Notes: generated from the sequence alone by a model not told the origin. Counted from the first letter of the stretch, positions 1-10,037 are shown. The stretch: DNA of 64,000 nt from Blastococcus litoris (GCF_003075095.1 NZ_QCZF01000001.1:248001-312000), one strand, 5' to 3'. Numbers and translations are program-made.

Positions 1-501
1 CCGGCCGTCCCCCCGCCGGTGACCGGTGCCTCCGTCGTCCACCCGGGCGCTGCCTTCCCCGGGCGCCGGTGGCCGCCCGACCGGTTCGCCGCCGTCGCCC
101 GCCACCTCGCCGAGCGCGGGCACGACGTCCGCATCACCGGCGGGCCGAGCGAGGTCGAGCTGGCCGCCGAGGTGGCCCGGTCCGCAGGGCTGGGACCGGA
201 GGCGGTGCTCGCCGGGCGGACGACGTCGCTCGAGCTGGCCGCCGTCGTCGCCGCCGCCCGGCTGGTGGTCTGCGGGGACACCGGCGTCGCGCACCTGGCC
301 AGCGCCTACCGCCGTCCGTCGGTGGTGCTCTTCGGGCCGGTCTCGCCGGCGCTGTGGGGTCCGCCGCCGCGTGCCCAGCACGTGGTCCTCTGGCACGGGG
401 ACGGGACCGGCGACCCGTGGGGCACCGGGCTCGACCCCGCCCTGGCGGAGGTCACCGTCGACGAGGTCACGGGGGCGCTGGACGCACTGCCGGAGAAGTA
501 G
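1..501 (+). CDS. Glycosyltransferase family 9 protein, 3' part
   Basis: The reading frame is open from the first base, so the 5' part lies outside the window and about 166 residues are visible. It contains the donor-binding stretch HPGAAFPGRRWP and the GT9 hallmark CGDTGVAHLASA near the C-terminus, both typical of ADP-heptose:LPS heptosyltransferase-like enzymes. In an actinobacterium lacking LPS, such enzymes probably transfer a sugar to a cell-surface glycan or small molecule; the acceptor cannot be read from the sequence. The gene ends 13 bases before a palindromic repeat and converges on the VWA gene. Family assignment is solid; the substrate is unknown. Confidence 0.88.
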   Translation, partial: PAVPPPVTGASVVHPGAAFPGRRWPPDRFAAVARHLAERGHDVRITGGPSEVELAAEVARSAGLGPEAVLAGRTTSLELAAVVAAARLVVCGDTGVAHLASAYRRPSVVLFGPVSPALWGPPPRAQHVVLWHGDGTGDPWGTGLDPALAEVTVDEVTGALDALPEK

Positions 502-514
502 GTCCGCGACGCGT

Positions 515-544
515 GTGCTCTGCCCACAGGAGTGGGCAGAGCAC
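515..544. repeat. Palindromic repeat, copy 1
   Basis: Perfect 13-bp inverted repeat GTGCTCTGCCCAC / GTGGGCAGAGCAC around the loop AGGA. The outer bases seen paired in the other three copies (CTC/GAG) are mismatched here on the left side, so this copy is the most decayed. It sits between two convergent genes, where it could also terminate transcription, but no T-run follows. Three more copies lie near 13.07, 43.89 and 57.24 kb. Confidence 0.9.
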
Positions 545-562
545 GAGCGTGCCGAGAGGGAC

Positions 563-2200
563 TCAGCCGCGCTGGCGCAGGGCGTCGAACAGCACCGTCT
601 GCAGGTCCGCCGGGTCGACGGCGGAGTACGCCGCACCGTCGGTGGCGTCGGCGATCTGCTGCAGGGCGGCGAGGTCGGCGTCCGGTCCGAGCGCCACGCC
701 GATCACCTTGATCGGCCGCTCGGGGTTCGCCTCGGCGGCCAGCTGGATCATCAGGTTCGCCAGCGTGATGCCGCCCGCGTCGTCCTCGTTCGTGCCGTCG
801 GTGACGACCAGGACGCTGTTGACCGCCGTCGGGTCGTAGTTGTCCCGGGCCGCGCGCACGGCCGCCAGCGTGGTGTCGTACAGCCCCGTCCCGCCCGGGG
901 TCAGCCGGCCGGGGATGCTGTCGAGCTGGGTGTCGAGCACCTCGCGCTGCGGGCGGCCCTCGGCATCGGCGTCCAGTTCGCGGGTGGGCACCAGTTCGGC
1001 CCAGTCCTGGCCGTTCTCCAGCTGGTAGGCGAACACCCACAGGCCGATGGCGTAGTCGCCGGGCACCAGCGAGAGCGTCGCCTTGGCGGCGTCCCGGGCC
1101 AGCGTGGCCCGCGTCCCGTCGCCGACCGGCGCCTCCATGGACGTCGACACGTCGAACACCGCCAGGATCCGGGACGGCGAGGCGAGGCTCGACAGCCGCG
1201 ACAGCAGCGCCTGGATCGCGGTCGGGTCCAGCTCGAGGGCGGCGGGGGCCGCCTGCTGGATGCCGAAGTCGGCGGCGTCGGTGGGCCCGGCGCCGTCGCG
1301 GTCGCGGAAGCCCGCGTCCACCGCCGCCGTGCGGGCGGTGTCGGAGGTCAGCCGGCGCACCACGGCGTCGACCGCGGCAGCGGCGTCGTCCGACGGGGAG
1401 CCCACCTGGACGATCGGGTAGTCCAGCGACGGGCTGCCCTCGGTCGGGTACACCGCCACCAGGGACGAACCCTCGGCCGCCTGGTTGGTGGCGTAGACCT
1501 CGTGCTCGCTCACCGGGACCAGCGGCGCGTCGGCGCCGCCGGCCTCGCCCGCGGCCAGCCCGTCCGCGGCGGAGACCGACGGCCCGCGCTGGGCGGCGAG
1601 CACCGCCTGCACGACGGCGTTGTCGGCGTCCTCGTCGCTGCCGAGCGCCGTGCGCACCGCGCCGAGCGCGGCCAGGCCCTCGGCGCTGGTCGCCAGGTCC
1701 GGCACGGCCAGGGGCTGCTCGCCGGCGAGGGCCTGCCCCCAGCCGGGAGGAGCGGCAGCCCAGCCGAGCGCCTCCACGGCCTCGCTGCTGGTGCCGAGCA
1801 CCACCGGCGAGGACGCGAAGTTGCCGACGGGCTCCAGGGGCGCGGCGCCGGCCCGCGCGACCCACAGCGAGGAGTCGGGGAGCCAGACGTCGGGCAGCGC
1901 GTCGCCCTCCAGCGCGGAGAGGTCGCCGACGGTCTGCAGCGGCTCCTGCGCCGTCACCTCGGCCTCGGCGCACACCCCGCCGTCGAGCTCGATGGTGTCC
2001 GCGAGGAGCTCCTCGGTGACGGTCTCCAGCTCCGGGGCCACCGTGACGGCGACGGTCTCGCGGGTGTCGCACCCGCCGTCGGACCCGGTCAGCCACCAGA
2101 CCAGCCCGCCGGCGACCAGCAGGACGACGACGCCGGCGGCGACGAGGAGGGGAAGGGGCGCGGTGCGGCGCGGGGCAGTGGGATCGGCGTGGCGGCCCAT
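563..2200 (-). CDS. Secreted substrate-binding / von Willebrand factor A protein
   Basis: A 545-residue protein with an N-terminal membrane anchor or signal (hydrophobic, about residues 17-37), a middle part resembling an extracellular solute-binding domain (bacterial SBP type 11-like), and a C-terminal VWA domain from about residue 340. The metal-ion site motif is visible: FDVSTSM (DxSxS), a conserved T in GGTG, and VVTDGTNED. It should act outside the membrane as a metal-dependent adhesion or protein-binding module; the ligand is unknown. The ATG start is well placed before the hydrophobic segment. The gene is monocistronic and convergent with the glycosyltransferase. Confidence 0.82.
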   Translation of the reverse strand: MGRHADPTAPRRTAPLPLLVAAGVVVLLVAGGLVWWLTGSDGGCDTRETVAVTVAPELETVTEELLADTIELDGGVCAEAEVTAQEPLQTVGDLSALEGDALPDVWLPDSSLWVARAGAAPLEPVGNFASSPVVLGTSSEAVEALGWAAAPPGWGQALAGEQPLAVPDLATSAEGLAALGAVRTALGSDEDADNAVVQAVLAAQRGPSVSAADGLAAGEAGGADAPLVPVSEHEVYATNQAAEGSSLVAVYPTEGSPSLDYPIVQVGSPSDDAAAAVDAVVRRLTSDTARTAAVDAGFRDRDGAGPTDAADFGIQQAAPAALELDPTAIQALLSRLSSLASPSRILAVFDVSTSMEAPVGDGTRATLARDAAKATLSLVPGDYAIGLWVFAYQLENGQDWAELVPTRELDADAEGRPQREVLDTQLDSIPGRLTPGGTGLYDTTLAAVRAARDNYDPTAVNSVLVVTDGTNEDDAGGITLANLMIQLAAEANPERPIKVIGVALGPDADLAALQQIADATDGAAYSAVDPADLQTVLFDALRQRG

Positions 2201-2296
2201 GCTCGCTCTCTGTGGTCGACTCGGGGAGACGCGGCCCCCCCGAGTCCGCGAACCACAGCCTAGTTGGCCGGAGCCGGACCGTGAGTGGTGTGTCGC

Positions 2297-3292
<996 letters not shown>

Positions 3293-3368
3293 CGCGACCT
3301 CCTCCTGCTGGATGCGCCGCGTCAGCGGAGCGGCCGTCGGCGGCCTCCTACCCGGCGTGCGGGAGCAC

Positions 3369-3388
3369 ACACTTCGGAGCCGAAGTGT
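3369..3388. promoter_or_regulatory. Symmetrical dyad upstream of the UDP-glucuronate decarboxylase gene
   Basis: Perfect 9-bp inverted repeat ACACTTCGG / CCGAAGTGT separated by two bases. It lies about 77 bases upstream of the decarboxylase start and just after the liv operon terminator, a position that fits an operator for a dimeric repressor. A hairpin with a two-base loop would be strained, which favours a DNA-level role. No candidate regulator gene is adjacent. Confidence 0.5.
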
Positions 3389-3406
3389 TCGGGCGCCGGA
3401 ACGGCG

Positions 3407-3446
3407 GCGGGCCGCCGGCCCCCCCGAGAGGGGACCGACGGCCCGC
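3407..3446 (-). terminator. Rho-independent-like terminator of the liv operon
   Basis: Inverted repeat with outer arms GCGGGCCG / CGGCCCGC extended inward through GG and CCC tracts to a short loop, giving a stem of about 16 pairs on the minus strand. It starts 18 bases after the stop codon of the binding-protein gene. No clear T-run follows, as is common in high-GC actinobacteria. Confidence 0.65.
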
Positions 3447-3463
3447 GTGCGTGGTGCTGTTCG

Positions 3464-4819
3464 TCAGTCGACGACCGACTCCTCGTCCGGGATGCCGTTC
3501 TCCGGGGGAGTGGCGGCCTCGCCGTCGAACTCCTCGATGTCGGCGTCACCGATGTCCGTGACCTGGACCGGGACGACCTCCTCGGAGCCCAGACCCACGA
3601 TGCGCTCGATCGACATGCCGCTGGTGCCCATGTGGCTGTCCTCGGAGTAGCGGAACGGCGCGAACACCGGACCCTCCCAGTCGGCCCCGGCGGTCTCGAT
3701 GGCCTCGACGATGCCGTCACGGGTCGGGTTCTGGCCGGCCGCCTGCAGCGCCTGCGTCATCGTGTAGGCCTGCGCCATGCCGTAGACGCGGTAGTTGGTG
3801 AGCTCACCCTCGCCACCGCACTCGTCCCAGATCCGCTGGAACTCCTGGATCCAGGGGTTGTCGGTCTGGTCCACGGTCGGCAGGTAACCGGTGGTCAGCG
3901 CGCCGTCGAGCAGGCTTGCGTCGCTCACCGCGCCCTGCGAGAACCGGGCCAGCAGGGAGCCGACCAGGTTCGCGTCCGACCCGACGTTCGAGTAGAACCA
4001 CTGCTCCGGCTGGTAGCCCAGCTGCAGGGCGGTCAGCTGCGACAGGGCGGTGTAGCTGGGCACGTTGAAGCCGACGACGAAGTCGGCCCCGGCGGCCTGC
4101 AGCTCGGAGATCTGCGGGGCGACGTTGGTGTTGCCCGGCGTGTACCGCACCGCCGCGACGATCTGGTCGTCGATGTACTGCCGGACGCCGGCCTCGCCGT
4201 CCTCGCCGAAGTCGTCGTCCTGGAGGAAGAGACCGACCTTGGCGTCCGGGAACTCCTCGGCGATGTACTGGCCGATGATCTTCCCCTCGCTCTCGTAGTC
4301 GGTCTGCCAGCCGAAGGTGTAGGGGTTGGCCTCCGGGTCGTCGCCCCAGAGCAGCGAACCCGAGGAGACGAACAGGTCGGGCACGCCCTCGCTGTTCAGG
4401 AAGTCGAGGACGGCGCTGTGCGTCGGCGTCCCGAGACCACCCATGATGGCGAAGACCTCGTCCTCGAGGACGAGCTGGTTGACGACCTGGCTGGTGTTGG
4501 TGGGGTTGTAGGCGTCGTCGCGGTAGATCCATTCGATCTGCCGGTCGTAGACGCCGCCCTCCTGGTTCAGGCAGTCGAAGTAGGCCTGGACGCCGGTCGG
4601 GATCTCGCTGTAGCCGGGCGCCGCGACGCCGGTCAGCGGGTAGTGCGAACCGAGCTTGATGGTGTCCTCGGTGACACCGATGTCGGAGGCCTCGTTCTCG
4701 CCGCCACCGCCGCCACCGCCGCCACCGCTGTCGTCGTCACCGCCGCCGCAGGCGGCGACGGTGGAGACGACGGCTGCTGCGGCCACGAAGGACACGAGAC
4801 GTCGGGAGGATCTGGACAA
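3464..4819 (-). CDS. Branched-chain amino acid-type ABC transporter substrate-binding lipoprotein
   Basis: A 451-residue exported lipoprotein: basic N-terminus, hydrophobic stretch and lipobox VAAC with the lipidated Cys at residue 24, followed by a glycine linker and a type I periplasmic-binding (LivJ/amide-binding) domain from about residue 45. It captures the substrate outside the membrane for the LivHMGF permease encoded directly upstream. The start is taken as TTG because AGAGGAG sits five to eight bases upstream and the lipoprotein signal begins right there; no ATG or GTG fits better. It is the last gene of the operon, 89 bases after livM, with a small hairpin between. The substrate could be branched-chain amino acids, urea or short amides. 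Confidence 0.88.
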   Translation of the reverse strand: MSRSSRRLVSFVAAAAVVSTVAACGGGDDDSGGGGGGGGGENEASDIGVTEDTIKLGSHYPLTGVAAPGYSEIPTGVQAYFDCLNQEGGVYDRQIEWIYRDDAYNPTNTSQVVNQLVLEDEVFAIMGGLGTPTHSAVLDFLNSEGVPDLFVSSGSLLWGDDPEANPYTFGWQTDYESEGKIIGQYIAEEFPDAKVGLFLQDDDFGEDGEAGVRQYIDDQIVAAVRYTPGNTNVAPQISELQAAGADFVVGFNVPSYTALSQLTALQLGYQPEQWFYSNVGSDANLVGSLLARFSQGAVSDASLLDGALTTGYLPTVDQTDNPWIQEFQRIWDECGGEGELTNYRVYGMAQAYTMTQALQAAGQNPTRDGIVEAIETAGADWEGPVFAPFRYSEDSHMGTSGMSIERIVGLGSEEVVPVQVTDIGDADIEEFDGEAATPPENGIPDEESVVD

Positions 4820-4838
4820 CAGTTCTCCTCTGGTGCGG

Positions 4839-4858
4839 CCCGGGCGTCGGTGCCCGGG
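4839..4858 (-). promoter_or_regulatory. Intercistronic hairpin between livM and the binding-protein gene
   Basis: Seven-bp GC stem CCCGGGC / GCCCGGG with a six-base loop, inside the 89-base gap between the permease and binding-protein genes. Such hairpins often stabilise the downstream mRNA or partly end the upstream message so that the binding protein is made in excess. Inference from position only. Confidence 0.4.
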
Positions 4859-4908
4859 AGTCTGGTTATCGGCAGTGCGCTGAGCGGGGCAGACGGATCG
4901 GGTCGTCC

Positions 4909-6087
4909 TCACCCCCCGCTCGATGCGCGGGCCGCCGCCATGCGCCGCTTCGCCCGGTAGGTGAGCCAGCGGAGGCGGACGGTGCCGACGAAGCCCGCCG
5001 GGGCGAAGATCATCGCCACGATCAGGACCACGCCGTAGACGAGGGGGGCGAGCTGGGCTGCCTCGGTGTTGTCGAGGCCGAAATCGGCGCCGACGTTGGT
5101 CACCCAGGGCGGCAGGAAGACCAGCAGCGCCGAGCCGAGCAGGGCCCCGAGCAGGCTGCCCAGGCCGCCGAGCACGATCGCGGTCAGCAGCGAGAGCGAG
5201 AGCACCAGCGTGAAGCCGCTGGGGGCGGCGAGGCGGACGACCAGCGCCAGCACCCCGCCGGCCAGACCGGCGGCGGCCGCGCTGACGGTGAATGCGAGCA
5301 CCCGCCAGACACCCAGGTTGATGCCGGCCAGCTCGGCGGCGACCTCCTGGTCGCGCACCGCGCGCCAGGTGCGCCCGATGCGGCTGCGCACCAGGTTGGC
5401 GAGCAGGAAGAACGTGATCAGCAGGCAGATCGCCCCGACGTAGGCCAGCCACTTCGTGTTGGTCGGCGAGTTGCCCGACACGAACCCGATGAAGTCGTCG
5501 AACACCTCCGGGGCCTGCGGGGCGCGCACGCGCAGGCCCTGCTCACCGCCGAGCACCGAGTCGAAGTAGAGCGCCAGGCCGGGCAGGCCGACCGCGAGGG
5601 CAAGCGTCGCGCCCGCCAGGTACGGGCCGTGCAGTCGAGCGGCCGCCACCCCGACCAGCGCACCGACGGCGGTGGCGATCAGCACGGCCACCAGCAGGAT
5701 CAGCGGGAGCGGCAGCGCCGCCTCGCGATCCTGGAGGAACAGGGCGGTGGTGTACGCGCCCACCGCCATCAGCGCGCCGTGGCCGAGCGAGATCTGCCCG
5801 TTGAGGCCGGTGAGCACCGTCAGGCCGCCGGCGGCGATCGCGTAGTAGGACAGCGTCGCCAGCTGCGAGTTCTGGAACGGGCTGGTGATCTCCAGCAGGA
5901 TCACCGCGCCCACGGCGCAGAGCACGAGGACCAGCAGGTGCCGCAGCAGGGTGGACTTCGGCAGGAACGAGCGCCCGCCGGTGGACTGTGCGGACGGCGC
6001 GTTCGCCGCGGCCGTGGCCTCCTCCGGCGCCTCCTCGGTGGCTGCTCCGGCGCGCGCTGCGGGGGTCTGGGGGTCGGTCATCGTCAT
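4909..6087 (-). CDS. livM: Branched-chain amino acid-type ABC permease LivM
   Basis: A 392-residue integral membrane protein with about nine to ten hydrophobic segments and the LivM-typical stretch GLNGQISLGHGALMAVGAY, plus the coupling-loop region RAVRDQEVAAELAGI. A soluble Ala/Glu-rich N-terminal extension of about 45 residues precedes the first segment. It forms the translocation channel with LivH. Its start overlaps the livH stop by four bases (ATGA), so the two are translationally coupled. Confidence 0.93.
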   Translation of the reverse strand: MTMTDPQTPAARAGAATEEAPEEATAAANAPSAQSTGGRSFLPKSTLLRHLLVLVLCAVGAVILLEITSPFQNSQLATLSYYAIAAGGLTVLTGLNGQISLGHGALMAVGAYTTALFLQDREAALPLPLILLVAVLIATAVGALVGVAAARLHGPYLAGATLALAVGLPGLALYFDSVLGGEQGLRVRAPQAPEVFDDFIGFVSGNSPTNTKWLAYVGAICLLITFFLLANLVRSRIGRTWRAVRDQEVAAELAGINLGVWRVLAFTVSAAAAGLAGGVLALVVRLAAPSGFTLVLSLSLLTAIVLGGLGSLLGALLGSALLVFLPPWVTNVGADFGLDNTEAAQLAPLVYGVVLIVAMIFAPAGFVGTVRLRWLTYRAKRRMAAARASSGG

Positions 6088-6962
6088 GCCCTCCGCGCGA
6101 CGCTGCTGGCGAACAGTCCGCCAGGTCTCACCAGCAGGACGATCATCAGGATCACCAGCGCGGCCACGTTGACCAGCGCGCTGTCGATGTAGCCGCTGAC
6201 GTAGCTGAGGGCCAGGCCCAGCAGCAGCCCGCCGACGATGGCCCCGACCGGGGAGTCGAGGCCGCCGAGCACCGCGGCGACGAAGCCGAAGACGATCAGG
6301 CTGTCCATGTAGGCCGGGTAGACGAACTCACCACCGGCGATGAGCAGCCCCGCCAGCGACCCGACGACCGCGGCCAGGGCCCAGCCGAGGGTCAGCATCC
6401 GGCCGACGCGGACGCCCAGCAGCCGCGAGACCTCCTGGCTGAACGCCGACGCGCGCATGGCCAGACCGATCCGGGTGAAGCGGAAGAGCGCGACCAGCAG
6501 CGCCATCACGATCAGCACCGAGCCGATGATGTAGAGGCTGGTCGGCGTGATGGCGATCGTGGTGTCGCCGACCTCGAAGCCCCGCACGCCGAACGGCGTC
6601 GGGAAGGACTGGAACGACGAGCCGAAGATGACCGCGATCAGCGCCTGCAGCGCCACGAACAGACCCAGCGCCACGATGACGGCGTTGAGCTCGGGTCCGC
6701 CCTCGACCGGCCGGATGATCACCCGCTCCACGATCGCGCCGAGGACGAAACCGCTGACCAGCGCCACGGCGAAGGCGATCCAGTAGGACTGGCCGGCGTC
6801 GATGAGCGCCAGCGCGACGAAGGTCGTGGCCGCGGCCATGGAGCCCTGCGCGAAGTTGACGATGCGCGTGGACCGCCAGATCAGCACCAGGGCCAGGGCG
6901 AAGGCGGCGTAGATCATGCCCTCGACCAGCCCCGAGAGGGTGATGTTGATGAATTGCTGCAC
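6084..6962 (-). CDS. livH: Branched-chain amino acid-type ABC permease LivH
   Basis: A 292-residue membrane protein beginning MQQFINITLSGLVEGMIYA, the typical LivH start. It has about eight hydrophobic segments and the conserved TRIVNFAQGSM region. With LivM it forms the membrane channel of the importer. It follows livF after 33 bases and overlaps livM by four bases. Confidence 0.94.
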   Translation of the reverse strand: MQQFINITLSGLVEGMIYAAFALALVLIWRSTRIVNFAQGSMAAATTFVALALIDAGQSYWIAFAVALVSGFVLGAIVERVIIRPVEGGPELNAVIVALGLFVALQALIAVIFGSSFQSFPTPFGVRGFEVGDTTIAITPTSLYIIGSVLIVMALLVALFRFTRIGLAMRASAFSQEVSRLLGVRVGRMLTLGWALAAVVGSLAGLLIAGGEFVYPAYMDSLIVFGFVAAVLGGLDSPVGAIVGGLLLGLALSYVSGYIDSALVNVAALVILMIVLLVRPGGLFASSVARRA

Positions 6963-6995
6963 GAAGTGTGCCTTCCTGGACCGGGGGCGGGCGGG

Positions 6996-7766
6996 TCAGA
7001 AGCCGAGGTAGGCGTGCCGGAGGCCTTCGTCGGCCATCAACGTGCGGGCCTGGTCGGTGACGACCACCTTCCCGAGGTTGAGGACGACGCCGACGTCGGC
7101 GACCGACAGGGCGCTGCGGGCGTTCTGCTCGACGAGCAGCACCGACAGGCCCTCGCGGTCGACCAGCTGCCGCAGCAGCCCGAAGATCTGCGCGACGATC
7201 CGCGGGGCGAGCCCCAGCGACGGCTCGTCGAGCAGCAGGATCCGCGGCTGCGCCAGCAGCGCCCGGCCGATGACCAGCATCTGGCGCTCGCCGCCGGACA
7301 GCGTGTGCGCGGCGTTGTTCTTGCGCTCGGCGATGCGCGGGAAGATGTCGTAGACCCGGTCGTACTCGCTCCGGGCGACCTTGCCGCGGAACAGCGAGCC
7401 GACCCGCAGGTTCTCGTCGACGGTCAGCTCGGCGATGACGCCCCGGCCCTCCGGCACGTGCGCCATGCCCTTGCTGACCATGGCCTCGACCGGCATCTTG
7501 GTGATGTCGTCGCCGTCGAGGAGCACCTTCCCTGCCTGCGGGCGGACCAGGCCGCTGATCGTGCGCAGCAGCGTCGTCTTGCCCGCGCCGTTGGCCCCGA
7601 GGACGGCGGTGATCCGCCCGGCCTCGGCGCTCAGCGTGACGCCGTCCAGGGCGCGGACGGGGCCGTAGGCGGAGGTGAGGCCCTCGACCTGGAGGAGCGC
7701 CGTCCCGGGCGTGGTGGTCCTGCCGCCGGCGGCGGAGACGGCGGTGCTGCCGTGCGGCTCAGGCAT
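6996..7766 (-). CDS. livF: Branched-chain amino acid-type ABC transporter ATP-binding protein LivF
   Basis: A 256-residue ATPase with Walker A GANGAGKTT (about residues 57-65), signature LSGGERQ, Walker B ILLLDEPS and the LivF-typical VPEGRGVIAELTV. Together with LivG it powers uptake from the cytoplasmic face. The ATG at 7766 is preferred over a longer frame because it overlaps the livG stop by eight bases, as expected for coupled genes; the first 20 or so residues are non-conserved. Confidence 0.92.
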   Translation of the reverse strand: MPEPHGSTAVSAAGGRTTTPGTALLQVEGLTSAYGPVRALDGVTLSAEAGRITAVLGANGAGKTTLLRTISGLVRPQAGKVLLDGDDITKMPVEAMVSKGMAHVPEGRGVIAELTVDENLRVGSLFRGKVARSEYDRVYDIFPRIAERKNNAAHTLSGGERQMLVIGRALLAQPRILLLDEPSLGLAPRIVAQIFGLLRQLVDREGLSVLLVEQNARSALSVADVGVVLNLGKVVVTDQARTLMADEGLRHAYLGF

Positions 7767-8634
7767 GCGACTCTCCGTTGGTCCGGGCCAGCTCGGCCGC
7801 GTCGGCCTCGACGTCGACGTCGTCACCCAGGTAGGCCTCGGTGACGGCGGGGTTGGCCTGCACCTCGGCCGGTGTGCCGGCGGCGATCTGCTGCCCGGAG
7901 TCCAGGACGGTGATCCGGTCGCAGACCCGCATGACCAGGTCCATGTGGTGCTCGACCAGCAGCACGCTCATCCGCGACGTGACGCCGCGGATGATCTCGC
8001 CGAGCTCGTGCATCTCGTCCTCGGAGAGACCGGAGGCCGGCTCGTCGAGGAGGAGCAGCTCGGGGTCGGCGACCAGTGCGCGGGCGAGGGCGACCCGCTT
8101 CTGCACCGGGTAGGGGAGGCTGCCCGGGTAGCGGCCGGCGTAGCTCTCGGCGCCGAGTTCGACGAGGGCCGCCTGGGCGCGCTCGCGCAGCAGCTTGTCG
8201 TCCTTGTCGGCGGTGGGCAGCGCGAACAGGGCGGAGAAGAAGCCCGACCTCGCGTGCCGGTGCGCACCGATCATCACGTTCTCGAGCACGGTCAGGCCGG
8301 CGAACAGGCCGACGCCCTGCAGCGTGCGGGAGATGCCCAGGTTGCTCAGCTGGCTCGGGCGGAGCCGGCGCAGCTCCTGGTCGCGCCAGGTGATGCGGCC
8401 GGCCGAGGGGCGCACGAGGCCGCAGGCGACGTTGAACAGCGTCGTCTTCCCTGCGCCGTTCGGGCCGATGAGCCCGTGCACCTGACCGGGCTCGACCGTC
8501 AGCGAGACGTCGCTGAGGGCGGCCACGCCGCCGAAGGCGACGCTGATCCCGCTCATCTCGAGCCGTGCGGTGGGCGATCTGTCCTGGGGAGGCTGGCTGC
8601 CGGAGTGCGGAGGCGGCTGCGCCAAGGGGCCCAC
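7759..8634 (-). CDS. livG: Branched-chain amino acid-type ABC transporter ATP-binding protein LivG
   Basis: First gene of the importer operon. It has Walker A GPNGAGKTT and Walker B LLLLDEPASGL. The signature region reads LPYPVQKRVALARAL instead of the usual LPYGQQR, a modest deviation. It supplies ATPase function with LivF. The start is uncertain: a GAGGAG ribosome site lies two bases before a GTG at 8634 and eleven before a TTG at 8625, while an internal ATG at 8556 has no ribosome site. The frame stays open further upstream, but that part overlaps the promoter region of the divergent regulator. Confidence 0.85.
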   Translation of the reverse strand: MGPLAQPPPHSGSQPPQDRSPTARLEMSGISVAFGGVAALSDVSLTVEPGQVHGLIGPNGAGKTTLFNVACGLVRPSAGRITWRDQELRRLRPSQLSNLGISRTLQGVGLFAGLTVLENVMIGAHRHARSGFFSALFALPTADKDDKLLRERAQAALVELGAESYAGRYPGSLPYPVQKRVALARALVADPELLLLDEPASGLSEDEMHELGEIIRGVTSRMSVLLVEHHMDLVMRVCDRITVLDSGQQIAAGTPAEVQANPAVTEAYLGDDVDVEADAAELARTNGESHA

Positions 8635-8812
8635 TGCTCCTCTTCGTCGGGGAGGGGTCGTCGACCGGCCGGCGGAGCGGTCGGCGACGATTGGGTCACG
8701 AGTACGTCCGTATGAGCTTGCCGGGCCGTGTCCGTCGTCACAATGGGCTGACCGCACAGTCATCCAGCAGGCGTGTTGTGCTGAGTGCGGCACGTCACGA
8801 GGAGGTGATCGA

Positions 8813-10030
8813 GTGCAACCGTTCCGGCCCGAGGTGTCGGCCCGGCTGGCGGAGCTGGCTCCGCTCCTGCTCGATCAGCTCGACGACATGACCGACCGGA
8901 TGATCGACGTCCTGGTGCGCACCGAGCCGTCCTACCGCGACGCGCTGGCGCACGGCGAGGAGGAGATGCGGGCGACGACCCGCGCCAACCTCGCGCGCGG
9001 GCTGCACACCCTCATCGGCGCCGCGTCGGGCAGTGCCCGCACCTCGCTGCGCGACGCCCGCGACGTGGGCCGGCGGCGGGCGTCGCAGGGCATCCCGCTC
9101 GAGGCGGTGCTGCGCGCCTACCGGCTCGGCGGGCAGGTCACCTGGGAGGCGCTGCTCGAGGTGTCGAGGGGCACCAACCGGCACGACACGCTCTTGCTGG
9201 AGGTCGCCGGGTCGGTCTGGCGCACCAACGACGCCGAGTGCGCGGCGGTGGCCGAGGGCTACCGGGAGGAGCAGCGCCGGCTGGCCGGGGTCGACGACGG
9301 CGCCCGCCAGCAGCTGCTCGACGCGCTGCTGGACGGCCGCGGCGGTGACCCCGCGTTCGTGCGGACGGCCGCCGACCTGCTCGCCGTCCCGCTGGACGGC
9401 CGCCTGGTGGCCGTGGTCGCGCTGCCCTGCCCGGACGGCTTCCCGTCGCTGGAGTCACCCACGGCCGCGCTGCTCAAGCGCGGCGTCCGCTCCGTCTGGG
9501 GCACCCGGAACGGGACGCAGGTGGGCATCGTCGCGCTGGGCAGCCTGAGCGGCTGCGAGGTGATGCCCTGGCTGCGCGCGATGACCGCCGGTCCGGTGGG
9601 CGTCTCCGCCGTCGTCGAGGGCGCCGCCGCTGCCGGAGCGGCCTACCGGCTGGCCGACACGGCGGCGCGCACCCTGCCCGAGGGCAGCACCAGCGTCGTC
9701 ACCATCGACGAGCGGCTCCCGGAGGCGCTGCTGCGCAACTCCCCGGAGATCAGCTCGCGCCTGGTGGGGCAGTCGCTGGGCGGGCTGCTGGAGCTGCCCG
9801 ACGACGAGCGCGCGGTGCTGCTCGACACGCTGGCCGCATTCCTGGCCTCCGACGGCTCGCCCACCCATGCGGCCGACGCGCTCTACTGCCACCGCAACAC
9901 GGTCATGCACCGGCTGCGCCGGATCGAGTCGGTGACCGGGCGGAAGGTCACCGACCCCCGGTCCCGGCTGCTGTGGCAGCTCGCGCTGCTGGGCACCGAG
10001 CACCGGAGGCCGGCGAAGCGTTCCGCGTAG
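8813..10030 (+). CDS. PucR-family transcriptional regulator
   Basis: A 405-residue regulator. The N-terminal third resembles an RsbRD-like helical sensor, the middle a GGDEF-like/CdaR region, and the C-terminus carries the PucR helix-turn-helix (ALYCHRNTVMHRLRRIE). The GTG start follows a strong GAGGAGGTGA site. It is divergent from the liv operon with about 180 bases between them, so it probably controls that importer in response to the imported compound or its catabolite. This link is an inference from position; family membership is clear. Confidence 0.88.
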   Translation: MQPFRPEVSARLAELAPLLLDQLDDMTDRMIDVLVRTEPSYRDALAHGEEEMRATTRANLARGLHTLIGAASGSARTSLRDARDVGRRRASQGIPLEAVLRAYRLGGQVTWEALLEVSRGTNRHDTLLLEVAGSVWRTNDAECAAVAEGYREEQRRLAGVDDGARQQLLDALLDGRGGDPAFVRTAADLLAVPLDGRLVAVVALPCPDGFPSLESPTAALLKRGVRSVWGTRNGTQVGIVALGSLSGCEVMPWLRAMTAGPVGVSAVVEGAAAAGAAYRLADTAARTLPEGSTSVVTIDERLPEALLRNSPEISSRLVGQSLGGLLELPDDERAVLLDTLAAFLASDGSPTHAADALYCHRNTVMHRLRRIESVTGRKVTDPRSRLLWQLALLGTEHRRPAKRSA

Positions 10031-10037
10031 CGGTCGG

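Noticed and set aside
8635-8812. Operator for the PucR regulator in the liv divergent region
   Set aside because: Only short and imperfect repeats such as recurring GTCCGT were found; nothing strong enough to call a site.
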